From Candidatus Chlorohelix allophototropha (lineage in GTDB: Bacteria; Chloroflexota; Chloroflexia; Chloroheliales; Chloroheliaceae): a stretch of 64,000 nt of DNA. The position numbers were made by a program, and so were the translations under genes. The notes beneath the pieces were generated by a model that saw only the letters and a program-made list of their open reading frames with translations, was not told the origin of the DNA and did no database searches. Shown in pieces: positions 51,630 through 60,162 of the stretch. Each line of letters begins with the position of its first letter. Position 1 is the first letter of the stretch. The stretch spans positions 1,302,001 through 1,366,000 of the forward strand of contig NZ_CP128400.1 of assembly GCF_030389965.1 (NCBI RefSeq), written 5' to 3'.

Positions 51630-52337
51630 TTATTTTACCAATTCTCCGTTCTGCACTTTACGGAAGCGGTATCCACTGCCTTTTACAGTTTCAATATAAA
51701 TAGGCTGTGCAGGATCAGGTTCAATTTTAGTGCGCAATCGGCGGATATAAACATCAATGGCGTTACTTTCACCTTCATACTCATACCCCAGCGCCTTTTC
51801 CGCAATGCTATCGCGCGTTACAACCTTACCGGCATGTGCCATAAGACATTCGAGAATTTTCATTTCGGTGGGTGTTAAAATTACAGATTTGCGGTGGGGC
51901 AACGTTACCTTCAATTCACGCATCGCCAGTTCTACATCCCCTACTTTAAGATGGCTTTGCACCAATTCACGCGGTACTCGCTCAACCCGTCTTAGTACTG
52001 CTTTTACTCTAGCAATAAATTCTCCCGGTTCAAAAGGTTTTACAATATAATCATCTGCACTCTCAAGCCCTTCAAGTTTATAAGGCAAACGACCTTCGCC
52101 TGTTAAAAGAATTACGGGGATGTCAGGTTCAGTTTCATTTAGTTTTTTGCTAAATTCTATTCCATTACCATCGGGTAAGCCCTTATCAACAATAATCAAC
52201 CAAGGGGTACTTTTTTTCAATATTGTTTCTGCTTCTCGTATGCTTTCGGCTTTAGTTACATTATAACCCTCACCTTTAAGTAGAAACTCTACCATTTTAA
52301 GTGTCATTGGGTCGTCTTCGATTACTAGTATGTCCAT
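51630..52337 (-). CDS. OmpR-family response regulator
   Basis: A 235-residue regulator. The receiver has MDILVIEDDPMTLKMV, phosphoacceptor Asp in PWLIIVDKGLPDGNG (about 52) and Lys in DDYIVKPFEPGEF. The winged-helix output domain covers about 135-230 (VILTPTEMKILECLMAHAGK, SNAIDVYIRRLRTKIEPD, IETVKGSGYRFR). It is the first gene of the operon with the multi-GAF kinase (95 bases downstream). A perfect 14-base palindrome lies 74 bases upstream of its start and could be its own operator. Confidence 0.9.
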   Translation of the reverse strand: MDILVIEDDPMTLKMVEFLLKGEGYNVTKAESIREAETILKKSTPWLIIVDKGLPDGNGIEFSKKLNETEPDIPVILLTGEGRLPYKLEGLESADDYIVKPFEPGEFIARVKAVLRRVERVPRELVQSHLKVGDVELAMRELKVTLPHRKSVILTPTEMKILECLMAHAGKVVTRDSIAEKALGYEYEGESNAIDVYIRRLRTKIEPDPAQPIYIETVKGSGYRFRKVQNGELVK

Positions 52338-52718
52338 TAGTTCCTCCAGGTATTAGTGCTGTTACGGCTTCGGTAATTTGAGCGGATTTCTTATCATTTT
52401 AGACTTATAGAGTACCATGGTACTATGATATAGCTAACAGTTTTAAAAAATTATTACAGGTTCTATAACTGCAAGATAAATGACGTACTACCTCATTTAA
52501 ATCACACTATACTTAACCTCATTAATCAACGTAACGATTGAAATATTTGTCCGGAAGTAGGGAAGTAACTTTTATGTTACAGCCTTTAAATCTTCGGGAG
52601 GGCAGCTACAGTAAAACCCTTCTGTAAATATTTTAATGTCTAACTATAATCTAACCAGAAAAACCTTAAGATGCACATTACGAAACGTCACCAAATTGCT
52701 ATATGTAACAATCCTGTA
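52338..52718. promoter_or_regulatory. 381-base gap with palindrome AGTACCATGGTACT
   Basis: No gene seen. The perfect 14-base palindrome AGTACCATGGTACT is at 52411-52424, partly extended by flanking ATAG and ATGA. It lies upstream of the OmpR-type regulator. The rest is A/T-rich and shows nothing I can name. Confidence 0.5.
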
Positions 52719-53588
52719 TTACAAAAAGAATTTGGTTAGTGCTTGGTATGTTTCTTCCGGTGTTTCTTCCGGTAAAAAATGACCGGATGGTAATCCTGTC
52801 CCCTGTACATTAATCGCTTTTTTGCGCCATTCCGCTATCACATCATATTTTTTACCTACAAAGCCTTTATTCCCCCACAGTACCAGCAGTGGGCAGGCAA
52901 TTTTTTTGTAGCTATCTTGCTTATCATGCTCAAGATCGATAGAAGCAGCGGCACGATAATCTTCGCAAGTAGCATGGATGGTTGCAGGTTGGCAAAAACA
53001 CCGCAGGTATTCGGATAATGCCTCTTCAGAAAACGAGTTAGGATTTCTGCTCCATTGTGCTATTTTTTTACGCAAATAGTATTCCGGGTTAGCTCCTATC
53101 AAGGTTTCAGGTAAATCGAATGGTTGAATAAGGAAGAACCAGTGATAATAAGCTGTAGCTACTTCTTTGTCGGTGCTGGCGTACATAGTGGAAGTAGGGA
53201 CAATATCCAGTAGAGCAGCCTTTTTAACTCTTTCAGGATAATCCAATGCCATTCGGTGCGTTACTCTCGCCCCTCTATCGTGTCCGGCAACATAAAATTC
53301 CTTGAAACCAAGCGTTTCCATAACCTTAACCTGTTCGGTAGCTATTGCCCTTTTCGAGTAAGTGGCGTGTTCTGGATCACTTTCAGGCTTAGAGCTATCA
53401 CCATAGCCTCTCAAGTCAGTGATTATAAGTGTAAAATGTTGAGCTAACTTCGGGGCGACTTTATACCACATAACGTGGGTTTGAGGATAACCATGCAGTA
53501 AGAGTAAAGGTGGTCCTGCTCCCCCTTTTCTAAGCTTAATAGTATTAAGTCCAATTGTTATTAATTGCTGCTCAAAGTTTTCAAACAT
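52719..53588 (-). CDS. Alpha/beta hydrolase, haloacetate dehalogenase-like
   Basis: A 289-residue hydrolase. LLLLHGYPQTHVMWYKVAP forms the oxyanion region and DLRGYGDSSKPESDP follows. The nucleophile elbow GHDRGARVTHRMALDYP places an Asp where lipases have Ser. The final His is in SGHFLPEETPEE. The DRxxR after the nucleophile and the LDIVPT segment are those of fluoroacetate/haloacetate dehalogenases and epoxide hydrolase relatives. The family is clear; the real substrate in this host is not. It is transcribed alone. Confidence 0.82.
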   Translation of the reverse strand: MFENFEQQLITIGLNTIKLRKGGAGPPLLLLHGYPQTHVMWYKVAPKLAQHFTLIITDLRGYGDSSKPESDPEHATYSKRAIATEQVKVMETLGFKEFYVAGHDRGARVTHRMALDYPERVKKAALLDIVPTSTMYASTDKEVATAYYHWFFLIQPFDLPETLIGANPEYYLRKKIAQWSRNPNSFSEEALSEYLRCFCQPATIHATCEDYRAAASIDLEHDKQDSYKKIACPLLVLWGNKGFVGKKYDVIAEWRKKAINVQGTGLPSGHFLPEETPEETYQALTKFFL

Positions 53589-53769
53589 GTACTACCCTGA
53601 CTTCATTGGCAGATTGCTAATAGGTTATAACGGGATTCTACCATATAAAATGAATTTTATTAATAAGTTTGAGATGTAGCATAGGTTCATGATTTCTTTT
53701 TTTTTTTGTGCTATTCTAAGCAAAATTTAGCTGTTTTCGCATTACACACACAAAAGAAGGATCGTGCAA

Positions 53770-54453
53770 ATGGAACAAAGTTCTTCAAAAGTTCACGGGC
53801 TGGATCAAACTAGACACATTGGCAGTCGCCCACAGATTGAACACACCAACTTATCCCTACTGGTTTATTGGGTATTGTGTACTGTGGTAGGTTTCGCTCT
53901 ACTCTGGAATGATATTTCAAGTTGGCGCGTTGCAACTGCTTGGCAAAATTATGGGTGGTTAGCTTTGGTTGCATTGGTAACAACAATACTTTCCCAAATC
54001 CCCTATATGATGGTTTCGAGTGGTAATGGGCGACCTATAGCCCCGGTTTCCTCAACAATCTTTGTGATAGTTAACGGTGCGATAGAAGCTTTCGTTTTTC
54101 TGGGTTGCTATAATCTACTGTTCAACTTGTCAAAACTTGTGTTTGGGGATTTAAATATCGTCAACTTTATTTTTGGTTTATTCGGCTTCATCTTCTACAG
54201 TGGATTTATCCATGCCTTCTTTTGGGCACGTTTGATTCCGCCGCATTTTAGCGCCAATCCGAAATTACAACCTTTGCGACGTATGATGCCGTTTGTGCAA
54301 ATTACTATTGTGGTGGGCTGGTGTATCTATTACTATTTCACTGCTGACATTTGGACAGTGGTGGCGTTGCATGCTTTGGTGGATGGCGTTTTGATGTTCT
54401 GGGTAAGACCCCCAGTTCTATTTGCGCAACGAAAGACTGCTGCGGTTAAATAA
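53770..54453 (+). CDS. Multi-pass membrane protein of unknown function
   Basis: 227 residues from the ATG at 53770 (AAGGA eight bases upstream; a GTG six bases earlier is too close to it). About six membrane helices are visible, among them LLVYWVLCTVVGFALLW, WLALVALVTTILSQIPYMM, NFIFGLFGFIFYSGFIHAFF and QITIVVGWCIYYYF. The segment VVALHALVDGVLMFW recalls the last helix of CPBP-type membrane proteins, but no EExxxR motif is present. I therefore do not assign a family. It ends before a strong terminator, apparently a single-gene unit. Confidence 0.55.
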   Translation: MEQSSSKVHGLDQTRHIGSRPQIEHTNLSLLVYWVLCTVVGFALLWNDISSWRVATAWQNYGWLALVALVTTILSQIPYMMVSSGNGRPIAPVSSTIFVIVNGAIEAFVFLGCYNLLFNLSKLVFGDLNIVNFIFGLFGFIFYSGFIHAFFWARLIPPHFSANPKLQPLRRMMPFVQITIVVGWCIYYYFTADIWTVVALHALVDGVLMFWVRPPVLFAQRKTAAVK

Positions 54454-54501
54454 GTCCCGCTTTTAGCCCGCTTTGTTTCCCAGTTTATTTTTGCATGGAG
54501 C

Positions 54502-54543
54502 AAAAATCCTCCTTATCGAACTACATTGAGAAGGAGGATTTTT
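54502..54543 (+). terminator. Terminator after membrane protein gene
   Basis: Thirteen-base perfect arms (AAAAATCCTCCTT and its complement) with a 16-base loop; the arm ends in TTTTT. Confidence 0.85.
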
Positions 54544-54671
54544 CATTAGGAAAATTTTTAAGGGAAGATTCGATAATAAAATAACAAACTTGTAGTATTT
54601 ACTACGTACTATTTGACCTTTGGTTTCCTATGATAAAATGAGTCGATAAAATATCAGGAGGACATAACTAA

Positions 54672-55724
54672 ATGTTAAATGAGACACGCTTTATTCGAGC
54701 TTGCCGTCGGGAAACTACCGATGCTACTCCGGTTTGGTTTATGCGGCAGGCAGGTCGCTATATGCAGGAATACCGTGCTATTCGTGAGAAAGTCAGCATG
54801 CTTGAATCCCTGCGTTCAGCGGAACTGGCTTGCGAGATTACTCTCCAACCTATCAACGCTTTTGACCTCGATGCAGCTATCATTTTCGCCGATATTTTAA
54901 CCCCCCTTATTGGGATGGGTATTAACCTGGATTTTGTTAAAGGCGAGGGACCACAGATCGATAATCCGGTACGTACTACCCGTGATATTGATCGATTGGC
55001 TACTCCCCCTACCGAGGAAACCATGCCGTTTGTCCTCAACGCTATCCGCATGGTTACAGCAGAACTTAACCCTCGCAACATCCCTTTGATTGGTTTTATA
55101 GGCGCACCCTTTACGCTGGCGAGTTATGCCATTGAAGGTGCTGGCTCTCGTAACTATGAATTCACCAAGGCATTAATGTATTCTGAGCCTGCTGCTTGGA
55201 AACGTTTGATGGATCGTATAGTCACCGTTTTAAGTGATTTTATGGTAAAACAGGTTGAGGCGGGTGCTTCCGCTTTACAAATTTTTGACTCATGGGCAGG
55301 GGCGCTCAGCCCGCGTGATTATGCTAAATATGCGGCACCCTATAATAAGCAACTCATCGAAGTAGCCAAGAAAACCGGAGTGCCTGTAATCTATTTCAGC
55401 ACCGGAACTGCCAGCTTACTTGAAGAGATTCGAGGTATGGGTAGTGATGTCATAGGGGTAGATTGGCGCATTCGGTTGGACAAAGCGTGGGAAGAAATCG
55501 GTTACGATAAAGCTATTATGGGTAATCTTGACCCCGTTATGCTCAAAGCACCTTGGGAGGAACTTCAGGCTAACACAGATCTGATTTTGCAGCAAGCCGC
55601 CGGACGACCCGGTCACATTTTCAATCTTGGTCACGGCATCTTGCAGGGAACTTCGGTTGATATGGTAAAGCGGTTGGCTGATTATGTCCATCAGCAGACT
55701 GCTAAAGTGGAGGTAGCCCTGTGA
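54672..55724 (+). CDS. hemE: Uroporphyrinogen decarboxylase
   Basis: A 350-residue cofactor-free enzyme that removes four carboxyl groups from uroporphyrinogen III to give coproporphyrinogen III. The first family block is TPVWFMRQAGRYMQEYRAI with the substrate-binding Arg. ILTPLIGMGINLDFVKGEGP, FIGAPFTLASYAIEGAGS and SALQIFDSWAGALSP follow. The length is standard. AGGAGG precedes the ATG. The gene overlaps hemH by four bases, so the two haem genes are translationally coupled. Confidence 0.97.
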   Translation: MLNETRFIRACRRETTDATPVWFMRQAGRYMQEYRAIREKVSMLESLRSAELACEITLQPINAFDLDAAIIFADILTPLIGMGINLDFVKGEGPQIDNPVRTTRDIDRLATPPTEETMPFVLNAIRMVTAELNPRNIPLIGFIGAPFTLASYAIEGAGSRNYEFTKALMYSEPAAWKRLMDRIVTVLSDFMVKQVEAGASALQIFDSWAGALSPRDYAKYAAPYNKQLIEVAKKTGVPVIYFSTGTASLLEEIRGMGSDVIGVDWRIRLDKAWEEIGYDKAIMGNLDPVMLKAPWEELQANTDLILQQAAGRPGHIFNLGHGILQGTSVDMVKRLADYVHQQTAKVEVAL

Positions 55725-56653
55725 CGGCAATGCAAACCTCGACTATAGGTGTGCTGCTAATGGCTTATGGTGGTCCCGGTAGTCTCGATGATTTGCCGGG
55801 TTATCTTGCCGACATTCGGGGTGGCAAGCCAACCTCCAAAGCCGTTTTGAACGAAATGATTCGTAATTACACTCAGATTGGCGGCAAATCTCCGCTTTTG
55901 GATATAACTACAAAACAGGCAGAAGCGCTTCAGAATGAGCTAGGGGATGGCTATAAGGTATATATTGGTATGCGTCACTGGTCGCCATGGATGGAAGAAA
56001 CCGTTCGTGATATGATCAAAGACGGGATTAAGAAAGCTATTGCGATTGCCCTTGCCCCTCACTACAGTATTATGAGTGTAGCAAAATACCAAGAAAAAGT
56101 GCGCGCCGGATTGGAAATGTTTGGGGGCGATATCGAGTTTGAATTTGTAAATAGCTACAATAGCGCTCCAAAGTATATTCAGGCGTTGGCAGAGCGAGTT
56201 CAAGACGGATTGTCACGCTGGGATGTTTCAGAACGGGATAACGTTCATGTTATCTTCAGTGCTCACAGCCTACCAGTACGCATCCTCAAAATGGGTGATC
56301 CCTACCAAGATCAACTTTTCGAAACCGCTCGTTTAATAGCAGCGTCAGCGGGTTTGCCGGAAAGCCAGTGGAGTTGGAGTTATCAGAGTGCCGGACGTAC
56401 TCCTGAACCATGGCTTGGTCCACAACTTGAGGAGCATATTAAGGCTCTGGCGGAAAAAGGCATCAAAAATATTGTCAGTGTTCCGGTCGGCTTTGTCTGT
56501 GATCACGTAGAAATCTTATTTGATATAGACATAAAGGCGCAGGCATTGGCACGCAGTCTCGGTATTAGGTTGGAACGCCCTCCCGCGCTCAATCTCGACC
56601 CGCTCTATATCGGTGCACTCGCAGACTTGGTAAAGGAACGAATCCCCAATTAA
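55721..56653 (+). CDS. hemH: Ferrochelatase (probably coproporphyrin type)
   Basis: A 310-residue chelatase inserting Fe(II) into the porphyrin. GTG at 55721 overlaps the hemE stop (GTGA) and has GGAGG seven bases upstream. LLMAYGGPGSLDDLPGYLAD opens the fold. The metal-site His is in VIFSAHSLPVRILKMGDPYQ, and a second acidic block reads VGFVCDHVEILFDIDIKA. Several residues resemble the Gram-positive enzymes that act on coproporphyrin. With no other haem genes in the window, the branch (protoporphyrin or coproporphyrin) stays open. Confidence 0.93.
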   Translation: MTAMQTSTIGVLLMAYGGPGSLDDLPGYLADIRGGKPTSKAVLNEMIRNYTQIGGKSPLLDITTKQAEALQNELGDGYKVYIGMRHWSPWMEETVRDMIKDGIKKAIAIALAPHYSIMSVAKYQEKVRAGLEMFGGDIEFEFVNSYNSAPKYIQALAERVQDGLSRWDVSERDNVHVIFSAHSLPVRILKMGDPYQDQLFETARLIAASAGLPESQWSWSYQSAGRTPEPWLGPQLEEHIKALAEKGIKNIVSVPVGFVCDHVEILFDIDIKAQALARSLGIRLERPPALNLDPLYIGALADLVKERIPN

Positions 56654-57071
56654 ATCGACTGCCCTGCCGAAAGGATTAGAGACGTTCGGTAAGACGGTTT
56701 GATTGGAAAATTATCTAAATAAGTAAGATTCTTTGCATGCTGTGAGAAGAAAATCCGCGCTTTCTTCTCACAGCATGTATTTATTATCTGTATAATACCC
56801 AAATACGAATCTACACTCGTATTAATTTGCGATTAGCTTGTATGATTTTCATTGTAGGTAGCTAGAGTCACAGCAAAAATTTGTTAAACATGGCAAGATG
56901 AGATAATATCATCGAAGAGAATGGAGTAGCCTTTTGAAAATCTCATGCGGCTTTGGATGTAAATCTTGGGATTATGGTGAAATCATTTGTTTGGGTGTAT
57001 AATATTGGCTAATGCGAGAATGTGTCGCTTCTACATGCGGCAAACCCTGTAGAGGAGTTTTAATAGTAGTC
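56654..57071. terminator. hemH terminator and 418-base gap
   Basis: A 17-base perfect inverted repeat (56736-56752 with 56761-56777, eight-base loop; arm beginning CATGCTGTGAG) ends the hem operon; T-rich bases follow. The remaining 290 bases up to 57071 contain a TATAAT near 56998 but no supported gene. Confidence 0.8.
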
Positions 57072-57548
57072 ATGGCTGAGATCAGCAGGTCTATAGACAT
57101 TGATGCTCCAATTGATGTGGTTTTTGACTATGTCACTAACCCTAATAACACTGTTAAATATTCTCCTCAATTTACCAAATTTGTACCAGTTTCCCAACTT
57201 GCACAAGGTTTAGGTGCAAAAGTAGAAGCAGCTGGTAACTATATGGGTATGACTATCAAAACCACGCTTGAAGTCACTGAATTTGAGCTTAACAAACGGT
57301 TTGTTTCCCGTAGCACGCATGGCGTTAAGAGTGTTTCCACTTGGGAATTCAGTGTAGTCGATACCACTAAAACTAAAGTGAAATTTACCAGTGACTATTC
57401 CTTGCCCGGTCGTGCTCTTGGTTGGCTTTTAGATAAAATGCTGATCGAGAAAGATGTAGAAAAAACCACCGTCGAGACTCTGGTAAACCTCAAACGTATC
57501 CTAGAGAATAAACCGAATTTGCGCCCCGCTGAGCCGGCTCACTGGTAG
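57072..57548 (+). CDS. SRPBCC (START-like) lipid/ligand-binding protein
   Basis: 158 residues from the ATG at 57072. A frame extension to 57012 exists but has no support; GAGGAG lies 14 bases upstream of the ATG. It begins MAEISRSIDIDAPIDVVFDY, the standard first strand of the helix-grip fold. VGMTIKTTLEVTEFE-like strands follow, and a C-terminal helix (EKTTVETLVNLKRILENK). Such proteins act as polyketide cyclase/CoQ10-binding-like carriers or as stress proteins. No substrate is indicated. It lies directly before tRNA-Arg. Confidence 0.75.
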   Translation: MAEISRSIDIDAPIDVVFDYVTNPNNTVKYSPQFTKFVPVSQLAQGLGAKVEAAGNYMGMTIKTTLEVTEFELNKRFVSRSTHGVKSVSTWEFSVVDTTKTKVKFTSDYSLPGRALGWLLDKMLIEKDVEKTTVETLVNLKRILENKPNLRPAEPAHW

Positions 57549-57592
57549 TTTGTTGACTAGTTAGATTCTCTCGTGTTATTATCTATTTATAC

Positions 57593-57665
57593 GCGCCAGT
57601 AGCTCAGTGGATAGAGCGTTTGCCTCCGGAGCAAAAGGTCGGTGGTTCGAGCCCACTCTGGCGTA
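57593..57665 (+). tRNA. tRNA-Arg (anticodon CCG)
   Basis: A 73-base cloverleaf ending in discriminator A. Acceptor GCGCCAG / CTGGCGT (one G·T pair), D stem GCTC / GAGC, anticodon stem TTTGC / GCAAA with loop CTCCGGA (anticodon CCG), and T arm GGTGG-TTCGAGC-CCACT. CCA is not encoded. A T-rich tract follows. Confidence 0.95.
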
Positions 57666-57696
57666 TTTTTTTATTTCTGACAGGAGTAATACCCTC

Positions 57697-58035
57697 TTGA
57701 GTTTTACTTATCACATGGTTCCGTGTGAGTATTTTGAAGCCCAATCACAGGATAAGCCATATCGCCCTGAACCTATGGTAGCCGGGCGCGAGGAATTTAT
57801 TCATTGCACCGATGGCGAACAAAACCTAGCTGATACCGGTAATCGTTTCTATAAGGGTGATCCCCGTCCTTTTTACGCTCTATTACTAGATTTGGAAAAG
57901 TTAACTTCTCCTTTCAAATATGAGGATAATGCTAGGATATTTCCCCATATATACGGTGCTTTGAATCGGGAAGCGATTATAGCGGTGTTACCTTTCCCAC
58001 GCGCCGAGGATGGAACTTTTCTACCTCCTGCCTGA
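57697..58035 (+). CDS. DUF952 family protein
   Basis: 112 residues from a TTG at 57697 with AGGAG ten bases upstream. The frame also runs back into the tRNA, which is not plausible as coding. It contains EFIHCTDGEQNLADTGNRFY and RIFPHIYGALNREAIIAVLP. The first part (FIHCT ... NRFY) and PHIYGxLN are the DUF952 signature, a small ADP-ribosyltransferase-like fold of unknown activity. The T-rich segment after the tRNA separates the transcripts, though read-through from the tRNA is possible. Confidence 0.8.
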   Translation: MSFTYHMVPCEYFEAQSQDKPYRPEPMVAGREEFIHCTDGEQNLADTGNRFYKGDPRPFYALLLDLEKLTSPFKYEDNARIFPHIYGALNREAIIAVLPFPRAEDGTFLPPA

Positions 58036-58056
58036 ATGTAGCATGAAGTCTAATTA

Positions 58057-59289
58057 ATGAAACAAGCCTGCTCCCTTAAAAAATATGGAATCCTGATTCT
58101 TTTAATACAACTGGCGCTTCTTTTAGTTAGTTGTGGAACAAATACACTTGCGGGAGTTCCAGAACCCACTTTTACTCCTCAACCATCAACTTCCGCAACT
58201 ATCCAAGCTACTTTGGTTGTGACCCGCCCATCGACTGTTTCAGTTCCTACCATAGCTCCTACCGTCACTGTAGAACCCACTCCTGCTATAGTTGCCACTC
58301 CTGAAGCTGTTTCTACGCCCGGCGACCAAGAAGCCTCAGAACCGCTAATTCAGGCAACACCTTTGCCGGCGCTTTCAGACTTACCCCGCATTAATGGAGT
58401 TCCAAAAATTCCGGTGCTGAATCCTCTCCCTCGGATTTCGCAACCAGACCCTACGCTTAAACAGAATTTCGGGCTGAATAATACTCCTCTTGTGGCTCTT
58501 CAGGTTGGGCATTATCAAATTGAGCAACTCCCTGACGAATTTGCCAGCTTGCGTTCCCAGACCGGAGGCAGCGGGGGCGGTATTCGCGAAGTGGATTTGA
58601 ATCTAGAGGTTACAAAGCGCGTGGCTGCGTTGCTCACTGCACATAGCATCACAGTTGAAATCTTGCCCGCCACAGTACCTGCGGGGTACACTGCCGATGC
58701 TTTTGTAGCCATTCATACCGATGCCTCCACCGGAGCAAGTGCCAGCGGTTATAAGATCGCACGCAGTCGTTTTAGTGCCATTCCGGTTACCGATGATGCG
58801 CTAGTAGGGAATATTTTCAATGCTTATGGCAAACTAACGGGCTTAGGGGTAAGCGATAGTATTACTCGTAATATGACAGGCTATTATGCCTTTAATAATC
58901 GGCGGCGTGTAAATTCGATTAGCAAAATTACTCCGGCTGCTATCATTGAAATGGGTTATCTCACCAATTCCTCAGATCGAAATGTATTACTCAATCGGCA
59001 GGAAGCGGTTGCACAAGGGCTTGCCGATGGCATCATAAAATTTCTTGATGCCCGACCACCGTTAGCACAACGAGAAAAGCCTCAAGATCGCGTAACTGCC
59101 TTGATAGTTAATCAGGATAATCTACCTGTTTATTCCGAACAGGGGACGTTGCTTGCCTATGTTTCAAAAGGTCAGCTATTCGAGAATTATGAAGTAAAAG
59201 GAGATAACTACTCGGTATTTCTTCCGGTTTTACGGCTTTCCGGGTATCTGAAAAAAATTGATGTCACCGTTACAACAATTACGCGCTAA
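58057..59289 (+). CDS. N-acetylmuramoyl-L-alanine amidase lipoprotein (Amidase_3)
   Basis: A 410-residue exported enzyme. The signal peptide ends in the lipobox LLVSC (about residue 25), followed by a Pro/Thr-rich spacer of about 100 residues. The zinc amidase domain begins at VALQVGHYQIEQ, where the His is the first ligand. Glu follows in GGIREVDLNLEVT, and the next ligand in AFVAIHTDASTG. The catalytic Glu is in AAIIEMGYLTNSSDRNVL. A C-terminal 70 residues look like a small beta (SH3-like) domain. It should cut peptide stems from glycan strands in the wall. Its stop overlaps the DUF2227 stop by four bases. Confidence 0.9.
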   Translation: MKQACSLKKYGILILLIQLALLLVSCGTNTLAGVPEPTFTPQPSTSATIQATLVVTRPSTVSVPTIAPTVTVEPTPAIVATPEAVSTPGDQEASEPLIQATPLPALSDLPRINGVPKIPVLNPLPRISQPDPTLKQNFGLNNTPLVALQVGHYQIEQLPDEFASLRSQTGGSGGGIREVDLNLEVTKRVAALLTAHSITVEILPATVPAGYTADAFVAIHTDASTGASASGYKIARSRFSAIPVTDDALVGNIFNAYGKLTGLGVSDSITRNMTGYYAFNNRRRVNSISKITPAAIIEMGYLTNSSDRNVLLNRQEAVAQGLADGIIKFLDARPPLAQREKPQDRVTALIVNQDNLPVYSEQGTLLAYVSKGQLFENYEVKGDNYSVFLPVLRLSGYLKKIDVTVTTITR

Positions 59290-59879
59290 CGCCTTCGCGC
59301 TGTGTTACGCCAACCATATCCTGAATTGCGCCGATAACCCTTGCCCCTTCCCCGTTTAGATTCGCCATGATGTTCGAAAAAACTCTCCCTATGCTTTCCA
59401 AAATGTAGCAGTTTTTTGAGATTTGTGCTGGTAATATCCAGAAAAAAATGTAAGGTGTCGCTGAACATCATCCCGGCAACAAGGAAAATCAAATAGGGAA
59501 ATGCACCCGGAACCCAATCAAAAACAGTTTCTCGGACACTAGATTGAATAGCTGCGCCTAGAAAGTAGAGCAGTAGTATCGGCAACCACAGTAAATAAAC
59601 TATTCTCAGAATGGTACTGATTATCGGAAAATGTGAAAAAAAGCTTCGGTGTGCAAAAGCTTTCTGGTAAGGCCACCAGTAGAAGCGCATGAGTCCCCAG
59701 CTTTTATAGCCATCACTTTCCAGATCAAGGTCGGGATTCATCAAAAAAGTGGCGAAAGTGTACCCACCCAAGAATACAGCACATTCCAAAGTGGTACGGT
59801 GTAGCTGTAGGTAACCCATTCCTGTTAAAGGCACGCTGACGAAAGTATTTATGGTTCGATGGGTTATACCCATTGGCAT
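59286..59879 (-). CDS. DUF2227-type metal-binding membrane protein
   Basis: A 197-residue protein that begins MPMGITHRTINTFVSVPL. It has conserved polar blocks FATFLMNPDLDLESDGYKSW, FYWWPYQKAFAHRSFFSH and FSDTLHFFLDITSTNLKK. These His/Asp residues match the DUF2227 (putative metal-binding) family. Hydrophobic helices at about 25-40, 85-115 and 130-150 suggest membrane embedding. The C terminus is basic. Its function is unknown. It runs opposite the amidase gene with a four-base stop overlap. Confidence 0.75.
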   Translation of the reverse strand: MPMGITHRTINTFVSVPLTGMGYLQLHRTTLECAVFLGGYTFATFLMNPDLDLESDGYKSWGLMRFYWWPYQKAFAHRSFFSHFPIISTILRIVYLLWLPILLLYFLGAAIQSSVRETVFDWVPGAFPYLIFLVAGMMFSDTLHFFLDITSTNLKKLLHFGKHRESFFEHHGESKRGRGKGYRRNSGYGWRNTARRR

Positions 59880-59937
59880 GCTTTTTTACTCCAGATTTCG
59901 CGGTTAAGTCGATTAGAACTAAAATGCGTAGCGGAAT

Positions 59938-60004
59938 TATAGCATATATTAGCACATTCATGCTATAATCTCGGTGAAAAAATGAATGATTCGAATCGAA
60001 TCAT
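59938..60004. promoter_or_regulatory. Palindromes and extended -10 boxes in the divergent gap
   Basis: TATAGCAT / ATGCTATA (59938-59967, eight pairs) overlaps TGCTATAAT at 59961-59969. ATGATTCGA-A-TCGAATCAT (59986-60004, nine pairs) follows. Half of the latter (AATCGAATCA) recurs near 60129, and a further TGTTATAAT lies at 60086-60094. The gap 59880-60162 separates the DUF2227 gene and the small-gene pair. Confidence 0.55.
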
Positions 60005-60162
60005 GGCTCTTCTTTGTAATGAGTTGGTTTTCAGTTGGTGAACATGCGATAGTACCCGAATAATGCTGATTTATATCGGGATACTATGTTATAATTAACA
60101 CGCTTGTGAAGAGATACACATCTATTTTCAATCGAATCACGCTATAAGGAGACTACATTCTC

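Noticed and set aside
53774-53784. GAACAAAGTTC as a second SOS box
   Set aside because: The spacer is three bases rather than four and it lies inside a coding sequence.
57607-57696. Frame extending the DUF952 protein upstream into the tRNA
   Set aside because: It would be read through the tRNA sequence; a TTG with AGGAG upstream at 57697 gives the family's normal length.
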